From JACKAL01 sp964400355 (GTDB lineage Bacteria; Bdellovibrionota; Bdellovibrionia; Bdellovibrionales; JAGQZY01): a stretch of DNA of 64,000 nucleotides. Positions 36,615 to 45,760 of this stretch are shown here, piece after piece (the stretch's first letter is position 1; each line of letters opens with the position of its first letter). The position numbers were made by a program, and so were the translations under genes. The notes below the pieces were generated by a model. The model made no database searches. It was not told the origin of the DNA and saw only the letters and a list, made by a program, of their open reading frames with translations. The stretch spans positions 62,001 through 126,000 of the forward strand of contig CAYNTO010000001.1 in the NCBI GenBank assembly GCA_964400355.1, read 5' to 3'.

Positions 36615-37415
36615 TTATTTTACACTCTTAGAGATCTGAATATTGTATTTGGAGCGAACGCCTTGAATAAAGCTATCAAACAGCTTTTTCTTTTTTTCTT
36701 CTTGAACGGCCAGGCGCAACATAGAGCGATCAGCATCGGCAAAATTCTTTTTGCCAGTGAGTTTTATAATAAATAGCCCAAATGGAGTTTCCACAAGGTT
36801 AGAAATTTGTCCAACCTTCATGCTCACCGCTGTACGGTACAGGCTCGGGTAATGGGTGAGGCGGGTTTGCCAGCCGATGTCGCCGCCATTGTTATTCGAC
36901 ATCACATCGTCGCTGTAGAGTTTAACGAAGTCTTCAAATTTTTTTCCGCCTTTGCTGACTGTCGCGAAAATCTCTTTGGCATGAGCGCGCGCTTGCGCTT
37001 TTTGTTGAGGAGTGGCGTCGGGTCGGATCTCGATCATGATGTGGCTAGTGCGCACCTCGGGGTAACGTGCGTAGTATTCTTTGAGCTCGGCATCGCTCAC
37101 CGAGATCTTGGCCACTTTGGGCCCGAGTTCGCGCTCGATAAAACCTTTGTACAACTCTTGGCGCATACGATCTTTAATAATTGGGTCTTTGTCGAGCCCA
37201 CGCTTGTAGGCCTCCTGCACTCCAATTTCAAAACTGACTAGATCATTGAGTAAGGTTTTTTTACTAGGCACATCGATAAGTTGTTCTTTGATGAGCTCAT
37301 ATTTTTCGTCGAGTTCTTTTTGGGTGATGTCGACAGTTCCGACCTTAGCGATAACTTGCGCTTGAGCGGTAAATAAAAATCCCGTGCACGCTAAAACCAA
37401 AAAACTTCGAAGCAT
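36615..37415 (-). CDS. Periplasmic peptidyl-prolyl isomerase (PpiC/parvulin family)
   Basis: 266 residues with a cleavable signal peptide ending in FTAQAQ. An N-terminal SurA-like helical part (KVGTVDITQKELDEKYELIK) precedes one parvulin domain with VRTSHIMIEIRPDATP, NNNGGDIGWQTRLTHYP and VETPFGLFIIKLTGKK. It is the first gene of the parvulin run and is separated from the lipoprotein gene by about 50 bp. Three differing parvulins in a row suggest division of labour in outer-membrane or secreted protein folding. Confidence 0.87.
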   Translation of the reverse strand: MLRSFLVLACTGFLFTAQAQVIAKVGTVDITQKELDEKYELIKEQLIDVPSKKTLLNDLVSFEIGVQEAYKRGLDKDPIIKDRMRQELYKGFIERELGPKVAKISVSDAELKEYYARYPEVRTSHIMIEIRPDATPQQKAQARAHAKEIFATVSKGGKKFEDFVKLYSDDVMSNNNGGDIGWQTRLTHYPSLYRTAVSMKVGQISNLVETPFGLFIIKLTGKKNFADADRSMLRLAVQEEKKKKLFDSFIQGVRSKYNIQISKSVK

Positions 37416-37474
37416 AACTCATCTCCCCGTATTCCCTCAGTTTAACAAGAATTGTGGGAGGACCAAGTGCTCGC

Positions 37475-38131
37475 TCAGTAGTCCATTCTTTTGTCTAGCT
37501 CGTCGAAACACATTTGGCGCTGGCGGTTGAGCTCCGTCTCCAAACGCAGGCAATTTTCCTCCATAGAGACCTCAGGGTCGTAGTAAATCTCTTCGCTACA
37601 ACGATATATAACACGCGCAAAGAAGTGAGGTATCGCTACACGATTCCACGCCTTCTTTGAGATAAACGCGGGATTGCTGGCAACGCCCAAAGCATAGATA
37701 GGCGCGCGGATGATCTTTGCGATTTCTAGAGCTCCTGGTTTTACTTTGTAGATGGGGCCACGCGGGCCATCGACCGCGACACTGGGATGCCATCCCTCGC
37801 GCGATAGGCGAATTATGGCCTTGAGGGCTTGCACACCACCGCGAGAGGACGAACCGCGGGCCACTGGCGAGCCCATCAACTCGGCCACGCGGGCCACAAA
37901 AGCGCCATCTTTACTCTGTGAAATCATGGGAACCGCATGCCAGCGTGGGAGCAGGCGAATGGCGTGGACCTCATCGTGATGCCAGTGCGCAATCACAAAG
38001 GGCTCTCCGTTTTTTATCCGTCGCTTCATGCTCTCGGGTTCACGGTGTGTTTTTCTCCACGTCATGGTGAGCAGAGAGTAGAAAAACACACCAACGTAGG
38101 GAGCGATCTTGCGCAGAAAGTTTTCAAGCAC
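37475..38131 (-). CDS. DUF374 (lysophospholipid acyltransferase-like) family protein
   Basis: 218 residues. Motifs of the DUF374 group of the LPLAT superfamily: VIAHWHHDEVHAIRLL (compare the HX4D active site), MISQSKDGAFVARVAELMG, ARGSSSRGGVQALKAI and AVDGPRGPIYKVKPGALEIA. Members are thought to acylate lipid A precursors or phospholipids at the inner membrane. The hydrophobic segment near residues 10-24 could anchor it. It starts 2 bp after the etfA stop codon, so it is probably cotranscribed with etfBA. The substrate is unknown. Confidence 0.82.
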   Translation of the reverse strand: MLENFLRKIAPYVGVFFYSLLTMTWRKTHREPESMKRRIKNGEPFVIAHWHHDEVHAIRLLPRWHAVPMISQSKDGAFVARVAELMGSPVARGSSSRGGVQALKAIIRLSREGWHPSVAVDGPRGPIYKVKPGALEIAKIIRAPIYALGVASNPAFISKKAWNRVAIPHFFARVIYRCSEEIYYDPEVSMEENCLRLETELNRQRQMCFDELDKRMDY

Positions 38132-38133
38132 GG

Positions 38134-39078
38134 CTATTTCAAGTTCTTAAATTCTTCAGTGAGTGCAGGAGCGATTTCAAAGACATCACCGACCAATCCA
38201 TAGGTGGCCTTTTGGAAAATAGGCGCCTTCTCATCGGTATTGATCGCAACAATCACTTTACTGCTGCTCATCCCCGCCAAATGTTGGATGGCTCCAGAGA
38301 TGCCCGCGGCAATGTACAAACTGGGTGCAACAGTTTTTCCGGTTTGACCGACCTGCATGGAGTGGGGCACCCAACCCAAATCCACAACTGCGCGCGAAGC
38401 ACCCACTGTGGCATTGAGAGGAGCCGCCATGTCTTGCAAGAGTTTAAAATTTGCACCCTCTTTAAGTCCACGACCACCAGAGATAATCACGTTGGCCTCG
38501 GTGAGATCGAGAGTTTTAGAGGAGCCGCTGGCGACTTCGGTCAGATCGATGCCACTTGCGGTGCCTTCGATAGTGGCCATTTCTGGAGCTTGTGATTTTT
38601 TTGGATCATTAATGGCGAGCTGATTGGGGCGCACTAGTAAAAACTTTTTAACGCCCTCTTTTATTTTTACGGCAGCCGACGCCTTGCCAGCATACATCGG
38701 GCGACGCGCACTAAATGGTGAGAGCGTAAGTTCCGTGAGGTCACTCATAAAGGCGCCGTCCATACGCACGGCTAGGCGTGGGAACACATCTTTATTCACC
38801 GTTGATGAAGACCCTAAAACCGTGTCGGCACCTTCGGCCTCAAGAATTTTACTGAGTGCATCTGTATAAGCCTGTGGATTGGGTTTAGTCAGTGCACCGG
38901 CAGTACCAGCGTAATGTTTTTTTATACCCCAATTGGCGAGATCAGAAATTTTGTCAGCTCCAGCGCCAAACGCCACAGTGATCATTTCAGCGCCAGAGGC
39001 GGCGCCTAAAGAGAGGAGCTCACGGCTAGAATTTTTTAATGAACCATCTTGGAAATCTAAAGTAATAAGTAATTTCAT
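38134..39078 (-). CDS. etfA: Electron transfer flavoprotein subunit alpha
   Basis: FAD-carrying subunit of ETF, passing electrons from acyl-CoA and related dehydrogenases to the quinone pool through ETF-quinone oxidoreductase. 314 residues. The C-terminal FAD-binding domain is typical: VIISGGRGLKEGANFKLL, GASRAVVDLGWVPHSMQVGQ, TGKTVAPSLYIAAGISGAIQ and VAINTDEKAPIF. It lies 12 bp after etfB with a GGAG site. Confidence 0.96.
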   Translation of the reverse strand: MKLLITLDFQDGSLKNSSRELLSLGAASGAEMITVAFGAGADKISDLANWGIKKHYAGTAGALTKPNPQAYTDALSKILEAEGADTVLGSSSTVNKDVFPRLAVRMDGAFMSDLTELTLSPFSARRPMYAGKASAAVKIKEGVKKFLLVRPNQLAINDPKKSQAPEMATIEGTASGIDLTEVASGSSKTLDLTEANVIISGGRGLKEGANFKLLQDMAAPLNATVGASRAVVDLGWVPHSMQVGQTGKTVAPSLYIAAGISGAIQHLAGMSSSKVIVAINTDEKAPIFQKATYGLVGDVFEIAPALTEEFKNLK

Positions 39079-39090
39079 AAGTGCTCCTGC

Positions 39091-39867
39091 CTATAATACT
39101 TTCGCTTCTTCGCGCAACAAACGTACAAGTTCTTTGGCTTGCGCCTTGGCATCGCCGGTGATCATCTTTACCGCGGCTCTATCTTTGGGAAGTTCAAACT
39201 TTTCAAAGGTCACGGCGTTGTTGGCCGCAGACACACCGAGCTCGCTGGCCGCGATTTCCTTAATGGGTTTCTTTTTCGCTTTCATAATATTCGGTAAACT
39301 CGCAAAGCGTGGCTTGTTCAGGCCTTTGTCTGCAGAGATCAGCACAGGAGTGGTCACTTTGTATGTTTCTCGAGTCCCGCCCTCGGCCTCGCGTTGAATG
39401 GTGACGTCGCTTGCGCCGTATTCAGCCTTTGTGGCCACTGATACGTGCGGCATTTTTAAAAGTTCGGCCAACATAGGGCCAATGGAAGACACGCTGCCAT
39501 CAATCGAAAGCTTTCCGGTATAAATTAAATGAGCGCCGCCCTCTTTTTGGATGGCCGCCGCAAGGGCCTTGGCGGTTTGCACGCTGTCGAGAGATTCACT
39601 GCTGTCGATGAGAATGGAATCATCGGCACCCATCGCCATGGCCGAGAACAGTGCAGAGTTGACGCGCGCTTTGGGCCCAAGGGTAACAGCTGTCACTTGC
39701 GCACTCGGATTCGCTTCTTTAAATTTTACGGCCTCCTCGATGGCGTACTCATCGTAGGGATTTACGATCCATTTGATTCCGGCCTCGTCAATTCGGCTGG
39801 AGTCGCCGGCCAACTTGATCCGCGTTTCTGTGTCTGGCACTTGTTTTAGGCATACAAAAATGCGCAT
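39091..39867 (-). CDS. etfB: Electron transfer flavoprotein subunit beta
   Basis: AMP-binding subunit of ETF, 258 residues. The N-terminus MRIFVCLKQVPDTETRIKL and the segments NPYDEYAIEEAVKFKE and GPMLAELLKMPHVS are characteristic. Translation starts behind a perfect AGGAGG. It is the first gene of etfB-etfA-DUF374. The 279-bp gap upstream separates it from the divergent sdh operon. Confidence 0.96.
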   Translation of the reverse strand: MRIFVCLKQVPDTETRIKLAGDSSRIDEAGIKWIVNPYDEYAIEEAVKFKEANPSAQVTAVTLGPKARVNSALFSAMAMGADDSILIDSSESLDSVQTAKALAAAIQKEGGAHLIYTGKLSIDGSVSSIGPMLAELLKMPHVSVATKAEYGASDVTIQREAEGGTRETYKVTTPVLISADKGLNKPRFASLPNIMKAKKKPIKEIAASELGVSAANNAVTFEKFELPKDRAAVKMITGDAKAQAKELVRLLREEAKVL

Positions 39868-40146
39868 GAACCCTCCTGGGGGAAATAGCTCGCTCGAGCA
39901 CGTGTAATGATGGACGATTTATCGCAAAAAACAGCGAAAGAATAAAGCACGAATCTCCCGTGCAGATGCAGAGCCCCATTGTGGCTGTGTAAAATTCTCT
40001 CTCTGTAAATGGCCAATTTTTATCTATGCGTCAACGTATTGAAATGCAAAAGCAACAAGGGCCGCAAACATAGACAGATACGTCTAAAAGCGTTACAACC
40101 TAAATGATACTCAATTGATTAAATAGCAGCCTCTCAAGGAGTTCTC

Positions 40147-40803
40147 GTGAGTCTTGTTCAGTCCAACATCGGACAAAAACTGATAATGGGTGTGTGTGGT
40201 GCGATATGGGCCGGCTTTGTGTTCGGCCATATGGCTGGAAATATGCTGATTTGGGCAGGTCCGGAGGCTTACAACAAATACGGGCACGCCATCGTGAGCA
40301 ATCTGATCTTGTTGTATGTGACAGAGGCGTTGCTTCTGAGCAGCGTGATCGTTCATGCGGTGTTGGGAATCAAAATGACACTCAAAAGCCGCGCGGCCCG
40401 CAGCCAAAAATACGCGCAAACGCCCAATGGTGAAAAGCGCTCATCCACGGCCTCTCGCACGATGGCCTTCCACGGGACGATTATTTTGTTTTTCATCATA
40501 TATCATCTGATCACCTTTAAATACGGGGCCATGTACACCGTCACTTACGATGGTGTGGAGATGCGCGATCTTCATAAGCTAATTATGGAAGTTTTCCAAA
40601 ACCCAGCCTACGTTGTGGGCTACTGGGTGTGTTTGCTGTTGCTGGGCTGGCATTTGACCCACGGAGTGTCGTCGCTGTTTGCCACGATTGGTTTTCGACA
40701 CCCGAGCTACACGCCTAAAATCAAAGCAATCAGCTGGATTTACGCGATTGTTGTTACCGCCGGTTTTATTTCTCAACCTCTTTACGTAATGTTGAACTCT
40801 TAG
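40147..40803 (+). CDS. sdhC: Succinate dehydrogenase cytochrome b subunit (SdhC, b558 type)
   Basis: Membrane anchor of complex II, 218 residues, starting at GTG 40147 behind AAGGAG. Five hydrophobic helices contain histidines suited to two b hemes: FGHMAGN, SSVIVHAVLG, TMAFHGTI, FIIYHLIT and LGWHLTHG. The single-anchor type lacks a separate SdhD and is like the Bacillus/Wolinella enzymes. The 279 bp before it hold no clear promoter by eye. It is the first gene of sdhCAB. Confidence 0.93.
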   Translation: MSLVQSNIGQKLIMGVCGAIWAGFVFGHMAGNMLIWAGPEAYNKYGHAIVSNLILLYVTEALLLSSVIVHAVLGIKMTLKSRAARSQKYAQTPNGEKRSSTASRTMAFHGTIILFFIIYHLITFKYGAMYTVTYDGVEMRDLHKLIMEVFQNPAYVVGYWVCLLLLGWHLTHGVSSLFATIGFRHPSYTPKIKAISWIYAIVVTAGFISQPLYVMLNS

Positions 40804-40812
40804 GAGCCCGAA

Positions 40813-42738
40813 ATGTCTGTAATACTCGACGCCAAAATTCCTGAAGGACCAATAGAGAAAAAATGGGACAGCCACAAATTCAACATGAAACTTGTGAACC
40901 CGGCCAATCGCCGCAAACACAAAGTGATCATCGTAGGCACGGGTCTCGCCGGTGCCGCTGCGGCGGCGTCGCTCGGAGAGATGGGCTACAACGTGAAGGC
41001 ATTTTGTATTCAGGATTCGCCTCGTCGGGCGCACTCTATCGCTGCACAAGGCGGCATTAATGCTGCAAAAAATTATCAAAACGATGGCGACTCAGTGTAC
41101 AGATTATTCTACGACACTGTGAAGGGCGGCGATTTCCGCGCCCGCGAAGCCAATGTGTATCGATTGGCGCAATTGTCTACGGCCATCATTGACCAATGTG
41201 TCGCCCAGGGTGTGCCTTTTGCCCGTGAATATGGAGGTATGCTCGATAATCGCTCCTTCGGCGGCGCACAGGTGTCGCGCACATTCTATGCGCGCGGACA
41301 AACTGGCCAACAGCTCCTCCTCGGCGCCTACTCGGCGTTGATGAGACAGGCCGACAAGAAAACTGTCGAGGTTCTTCCTCGCCGCGAAATGTTGGACCTC
41401 ATTGTGGTGGATGGGCGCGCACGTGGAATTATTGTGCGCAATTTGATCTCGGGCGAGATCGAAACTCATACCGGAGATGCGGTGGTGTTGGCGACGGGTG
41501 GTTACGGCAACGTGTTTTACCTTTCGACCAATGCGATGGGTTCTAATGTGACGGCCGCATGGCGTGCGCACAAGCGCGGTGCTTACTTTGCAAACCCCTG
41601 CTACACGCAGATCCATCCCACATGTATTCCTGTGTCTGGTGATTACCAGTCTAAACTGACGCTCATGTCCGAATCACTGCGAAACGATGGCCGTGTGTGG
41701 GTGCCAAAACAAAAGGGCGATAAGCGTCGCCCCAACGAAATTCCCGAGAGCGAACGCGATTATTATCTCGAGCGCATTTATCCAAGTTTCGGGAACCTCG
41801 TACCTCGCGATGTGGCCTCGCGCCAAGCGAAATTTCGAGTGGATGAGGGCCATGGCGTTGGCAACACGGGCGTGGCCGTGTATCTGGATTTCAAAGACGC
41901 TATTCATCGCATGGGTAAAGAAAAAGTTTCTGAAAAATACGGAAACCTTTTTCAGATGTACGCCAAAATTGCCGGTGAAGATCCTTATGAAATGCCAATG
42001 CGCATTTTCCCGGCTGTGCATTACACCATGGGTGGCTTGTGGGTAGATTACAATTTGCAGAGTACGATTCCAGGTTTGTTCGTCGCGGGCGAAGCCAACT
42101 TTTCTGATCACGGTGCAAATCGCTTGGGTGCTTCGGCACTTATGCAAGGACTTGCGGACGGCTATTTTGTGGTTCCTTATTCCATTGGTAACTACATTGG
42201 AAGCGAAGGCTCGCAAATCAAGCCGGTTGCCGACACGGACACCATGGTCACCTCTAAAAAAGCGGCAGCGACGGAGACCATCGACAAACTTTTCCGCATT
42301 AAGGGCAAGCGCACTGTTGACGATTTCCACAAGCAGTTGGGCTTGCAAATGTGGGAGCACGTGGGAATGTCGCGCAAAGCGGAAGGTCTCACAAAAGTTA
42401 TCGACAAAATCAAGGATCTCAAAAAAGAATTCTGGAACGATGTTAAACTCACGGGCCCTAAAGACTACACAAACCAAGAGCTTGAAAAGGCGGGGCGTGT
42501 GGCCGATTTCTTAGAGCTTGGTGAACTGATGGCGCGGGATGCGCTCACGCGCGAAGAGTCGTGCGGCGGTCACTTCCGTGAAGAGCATCAAACTCCTGAA
42601 AACGAAGCTCAACGTGATGACAAAAACTTTTGTCACGTGGCCGCGTGGGAATACAGCGGCGACGATTTGCCGCAAAAGCGCCACACCGAAGATCTAAAAT
42701 TTGAATACGTTAAACTCTCATCCAGAAGCTACAAATAA
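40813..42738 (+). CDS. sdhA: Succinate dehydrogenase flavoprotein subunit
   Basis: Oxidises succinate to fumarate at a covalent FAD. 641 residues. FAD-binding VGTGLAG (41-47), the covalent FAD histidine probably His74 in RRAHSIAAQGGINAA, and active-site stretches PTCIPVSGDYQSKL, HYTMGGLWVDYN and AGEANFSDHGANRLGAS. The overall pattern is of the long (B-type) SdhA family found with one b-type anchor. It lies 9 bp after sdhC. Confidence 0.97.
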   Translation: MSVILDAKIPEGPIEKKWDSHKFNMKLVNPANRRKHKVIIVGTGLAGAAAAASLGEMGYNVKAFCIQDSPRRAHSIAAQGGINAAKNYQNDGDSVYRLFYDTVKGGDFRAREANVYRLAQLSTAIIDQCVAQGVPFAREYGGMLDNRSFGGAQVSRTFYARGQTGQQLLLGAYSALMRQADKKTVEVLPRREMLDLIVVDGRARGIIVRNLISGEIETHTGDAVVLATGGYGNVFYLSTNAMGSNVTAAWRAHKRGAYFANPCYTQIHPTCIPVSGDYQSKLTLMSESLRNDGRVWVPKQKGDKRRPNEIPESERDYYLERIYPSFGNLVPRDVASRQAKFRVDEGHGVGNTGVAVYLDFKDAIHRMGKEKVSEKYGNLFQMYAKIAGEDPYEMPMRIFPAVHYTMGGLWVDYNLQSTIPGLFVAGEANFSDHGANRLGASALMQGLADGYFVVPYSIGNYIGSEGSQIKPVADTDTMVTSKKAAATETIDKLFRIKGKRTVDDFHKQLGLQMWEHVGMSRKAEGLTKVIDKIKDLKKEFWNDVKLTGPKDYTNQELEKAGRVADFLELGELMARDALTREESCGGHFREEHQTPENEAQRDDKNFCHVAAWEYSGDDLPQKRHTEDLKFEYVKLSSRSYK

Positions 42739-42751
42739 GGTTGGAGAATAT

Positions 42752-43546
42752 ATGAGTGACTCACACAAAGATATGACGATCAATCTCAAGATCTGGCGAC
42801 AAAAAAGCCCCAACGACAAAGGCGGCTTTATCGATCACCAACTTAAAAACGTTTCGGAGCACATGTCCTTCCTCGAGATGATGGACGTGGTGAACCAGGA
42901 GCTCATCCTAAAGGGCGATGACGCCATTGAGTTTGATCATGATTGCCGCGAAGGCATTTGTGGCACCTGCTCCATGGTGATCAATGGCAACGCGCACGGC
43001 CCGCAGCGCTCAACGACCACCTGTCAGTTGCACATGCGCACCTTTAAAGATGGCGACAGCATTACCGTGGAGCCGTTTCGCGCCAATGCTTTTCCGGTAA
43101 TTAAAGATCTAAAAGTGGATCGCTCGGCTTTTGATAAAATCATCCAGTCTGGTGGATATGTCAGTGTAAACACCGGCAACGCTCAAGATGCGAACAATCT
43201 TCCCATTCCAAAAGTAAAAGCGGATGTGGCCTTTGAGGCCGCGGCTTGCATTGGCTGTGGTGCGTGCGTGGCCGCCTGTGTGAACTCCTCAGCTAGTTTA
43301 TTTACCTCTGCAAAGGTTTCCCACTTGGCACTACTACCTCAGGGAGAGGCCGAGCGCGAAAAACGCGTGCTCAACATGGTACGTACTATGGATGCCTTGG
43401 GTTTTGGCCACTGCTCGAACACCGGAGCGTGTGAGCTTGCGTGCCCGAAAGATATTTCTTTAGAGAACATTGCTCGCATGAACCGCGAGTTCTACACGGC
43501 GTCGGTGAAAGAGCGTCCAGAAAAAGAAGTCACAGGCGGCTTTTAA
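42752..43546 (+). CDS. sdhB: Succinate dehydrogenase iron-sulfur subunit
   Basis: Carries electrons from FAD to quinone. ATG 42752 follows a GGAG and gives 264 residues; an open frame upstream lies within sdhA. The [2Fe-2S] ligands are Cys65, 70, 73 and 91 (CREGICGTC ... TTTCQL). The [4Fe-4S] and [3Fe-4S] clusters use CIGCGACVAAC and CSNTGACELACP. It is the last gene of sdhCAB, and the acetyltransferase start codon follows directly. Confidence 0.96.
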   Translation: MSDSHKDMTINLKIWRQKSPNDKGGFIDHQLKNVSEHMSFLEMMDVVNQELILKGDDAIEFDHDCREGICGTCSMVINGNAHGPQRSTTTCQLHMRTFKDGDSITVEPFRANAFPVIKDLKVDRSAFDKIIQSGGYVSVNTGNAQDANNLPIPKVKADVAFEAAACIGCGACVAACVNSSASLFTSAKVSHLALLPQGEAEREKRVLNMVRTMDALGFGHCSNTGACELACPKDISLENIARMNREFYTASVKERPEKEVTGGF

Positions 43547-44044
43547 GTGAGCGCCTCTTTGAGGGATGCACGTGTTGAAGACCTGGCAGTTATTTGCGAG
43601 ATCTTTAACCAAGTGATTGCCTCAGGGAACGTGATTTACCAGGAAAAACTATTCACCATGGCTGAAATGCAGCCATGGTTCGAAAATAAGAAATCTAAAG
43701 GTTATCCTGTTATCGTGTGCGAACATGATGGCAAAGTTGTAGGCTTTGGAGCTTGCGATATGTTCCGCGCGCGCGAATCCTATCGGACCACGGCAGAGCT
43801 CGCCGTTCACCTCGATCAAAATTTTCGCGGTCAGGGTCTCGGTACTCGAATCGTAAAAGAACTAGAGGCAAATTCCAGAGAGCGAGGGATTCATTCTCTC
43901 GTCGCCTGTATCGATTCAGCAAATACAGGAAGCATTCGTTTGCATGAACGCCTGGGCTTTCGCAATGTCGGCACAATGCGCGAAGTAGCGCGTAAGAACA
44001 ATCAGTGGTTGGATTTGGTAATTCTAGAGAAGCATCTTTCCTAG
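43547..44044 (+). CDS. GNAT family N-acetyltransferase
   Basis: 165 residues from GTG 43547, immediately after the sdhB stop. GNAT motif A is RGQGLGTRIVKELEANSRERG, the acetyl-CoA pyrophosphate loop (short form RGQGLGTR). The end motif NTGSIRLHERLGFRNVGTM, with the following KNNQWLDLVILEK, resembles phosphinothricin-type acetyltransferases. The substrate is not identifiable. It is probably translated from the sdh transcript and converges on the metallopeptidase gene, with 7 bp between stops. Confidence 0.85.
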   Translation: MSASLRDARVEDLAVICEIFNQVIASGNVIYQEKLFTMAEMQPWFENKKSKGYPVIVCEHDGKVVGFGACDMFRARESYRTTAELAVHLDQNFRGQGLGTRIVKELEANSRERGIHSLVACIDSANTGSIRLHERLGFRNVGTMREVARKNNQWLDLVILEKHLS

Positions 44045-44051
44045 CGCGCGA

Positions 44052-45563
44052 CTACTTCAAGCACTGCATCTGGAAGCCATCAAAGGTTTTCATCTCGCCC
44101 TTTTGTGCATTTTGCACTGAGGCCGAGGGTGCGGTGTGGCCCGTACCTCCGCTGTGAGTGAAGCTTATCGAGCCGCCATTGCTTTCAATTTGCGATTTAG
44201 GAACGAGCACGACGGCATGAGGATCTTTACCGCCGCAAGCGCTGGTCAATGAGACGGGCCACTGATTGAGTTGAAAACGCTTGTCTCCACTGGCCACTGA
44301 AAACGATGGCATCCACGCATTCTTTCCTTTTGTAACCGGATCACCTTCGCGCTCAAATTGACCACTGACCGGAACGGCAACGGCGATATAATCATCGGGA
44401 TTTTTGTAGGCTTTATCAACAGGAGCCAACGCTTCAGAATTAAAACACTTGGTCGCTGCATCGAACTTTTGTTTGCCCGCCATTATCTTTGGTACTTTAT
44501 TCGGTGAGGCTGCGGGGGCAAGACCGGCGCGGGCTTCGAGAGCCTCCATCGGCGTCTTCCCAGCCTCCACGTCGTTCTTCCACGAGGAATCCCCCATCTC
44601 ATCGAGCAGTAAACCGGCAATTGCACCCAGTCCGTAAGCCTGGCGCTCGAGCGATTGCGGTGTGCTCGAGAGTCGGTGATCGGCTAACTGCAAAAACTCT
44701 TTTCGTCGCGCCTGAGAATTGGCGTTACAACCCACTTTACCGATCGTTACAGCTTGTGTTCCAACGTAAGAGGCAGATCCTTCGCGGCGGTCAATACCGT
44801 TGAGCTCTTTAACCGCATCCGGAAACTCTTGAACAAGTTTTTTGTACCATCCGAGGGCTTCACTGATGGACTGTTGGCGCGAACCGGGCTGTTCTGCGGC
44901 TTTCTTTAAAAAGTGCAGCATGTGAGCGCGGTAGGTGGCGACAGTGCTTTTAGTTGCAAAATCGGCGCGAATATCGCGATTGGGACTCATTGCGCCCCAC
45001 TGCGTAGGGTTTTTGTGATTGCACGCATGCTTCGAATTTTGATCGACAGAATGGTAGGCCTCGTGAACAAGAATATCCATTGGCAAATCCGTGGGATCTT
45101 TCGAACCAAAGCCACTCGGTAAAAGCGAATTGTAGGCAGAGACTTCCTTTTTACAGAGAGGAGTTCTAAATCCAGCGCCGCCCAAGTTGGGCGCAGCATT
45201 CACAGCAACACCGAGCTTTCCATCGCGCGACGGAACACCCACCGTGTATGCCTTTTCGCCCTCTTCGCTGATATATTTTCGCGCCTCCACAGAGGGTTCT
45301 TTTACGGATCCTGAATTGGCATCCACCTCTGTTATGATGGGCGGCTTCTGTGTGTGATCGGAAGTGTACATCGAATAGTCGCCAAGCTTGAAGCGCGGCC
45401 ACACTTTGTCTTTACAGGAGTTCACCGTTTTTAAACGGTTTGCCATATCCTGGGCGCCAGAACCGGCACTGGTCTGCTCGGGCACTTCGGCGGTTTTCAC
45501 TTCCGCAGCGGAAGTGGTAGAGACGCTCGCAAAAGTTGTTAGAAATAGAAGGAATAATGGCAT
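44052..45563 (-). CDS. Predicted secreted zinc metallopeptidase (HExxH ... EGxAxY)
   Basis: 503 residues from ATG 45563, which has GGAG close by and gives a clean signal peptide (LFLLFLTTFASVSTTSAA); a frame open to 45614 would add 17 residues. The zinc motif HEAYH is at 167-171 in MDILVHEAYHSVDQ, and a third ligand, probably Glu261, lies in RREGSASYVG, the gluzincin-like spacing of HExxH and EGxAxY. The remaining sequence matches no family I recognise. A beta-rich C-terminal part (about 390-503) may be a separate domain with Cys. Probably periplasmic or secreted. No neighbour suggests a role. Confidence 0.75.
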   Translation of the reverse strand: MPLFLLFLTTFASVSTTSAAEVKTAEVPEQTSAGSGAQDMANRLKTVNSCKDKVWPRFKLGDYSMYTSDHTQKPPIITEVDANSGSVKEPSVEARKYISEEGEKAYTVGVPSRDGKLGVAVNAAPNLGGAGFRTPLCKKEVSAYNSLLPSGFGSKDPTDLPMDILVHEAYHSVDQNSKHACNHKNPTQWGAMSPNRDIRADFATKSTVATYRAHMLHFLKKAAEQPGSRQQSISEALGWYKKLVQEFPDAVKELNGIDRREGSASYVGTQAVTIGKVGCNANSQARRKEFLQLADHRLSSTPQSLERQAYGLGAIAGLLLDEMGDSSWKNDVEAGKTPMEALEARAGLAPAASPNKVPKIMAGKQKFDAATKCFNSEALAPVDKAYKNPDDYIAVAVPVSGQFEREGDPVTKGKNAWMPSFSVASGDKRFQLNQWPVSLTSACGGKDPHAVVLVPKSQIESNGGSISFTHSGGTGHTAPSASVQNAQKGEMKTFDGFQMQCLK

Positions 45564-45760
45564 GTCTCCATTTCGGCATTTTCCCCATCGAGGCTGAAGG
45601 CAGGAGTGTATCAATACGAGATAAACAACAAATTAACCGCAGAGACTGGTCTATGGCTTAGTTAAAATGAAGCGCTGCACGCGGCGCTCGACGACTACGA
45701 CTTGTGTCTCATTATAAAGTTTGTTAACTGATCTCCATCCAATCAGGGGTGGGGGAACCA

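Noticed and set aside
39868..40146. The etfB-sdhC divergent gap searched for a riboswitch, RNA gene or clear promoter
   Set aside because: No hairpin series, tRNA-like fold or well-spaced -35/-10 pair was convincing by eye.
41674..42477. A 267-codon minus-strand frame opposite sdhA
   Set aside because: It is the antisense of a well-conserved gene, with no ribosome-binding site and no recognisable motif.
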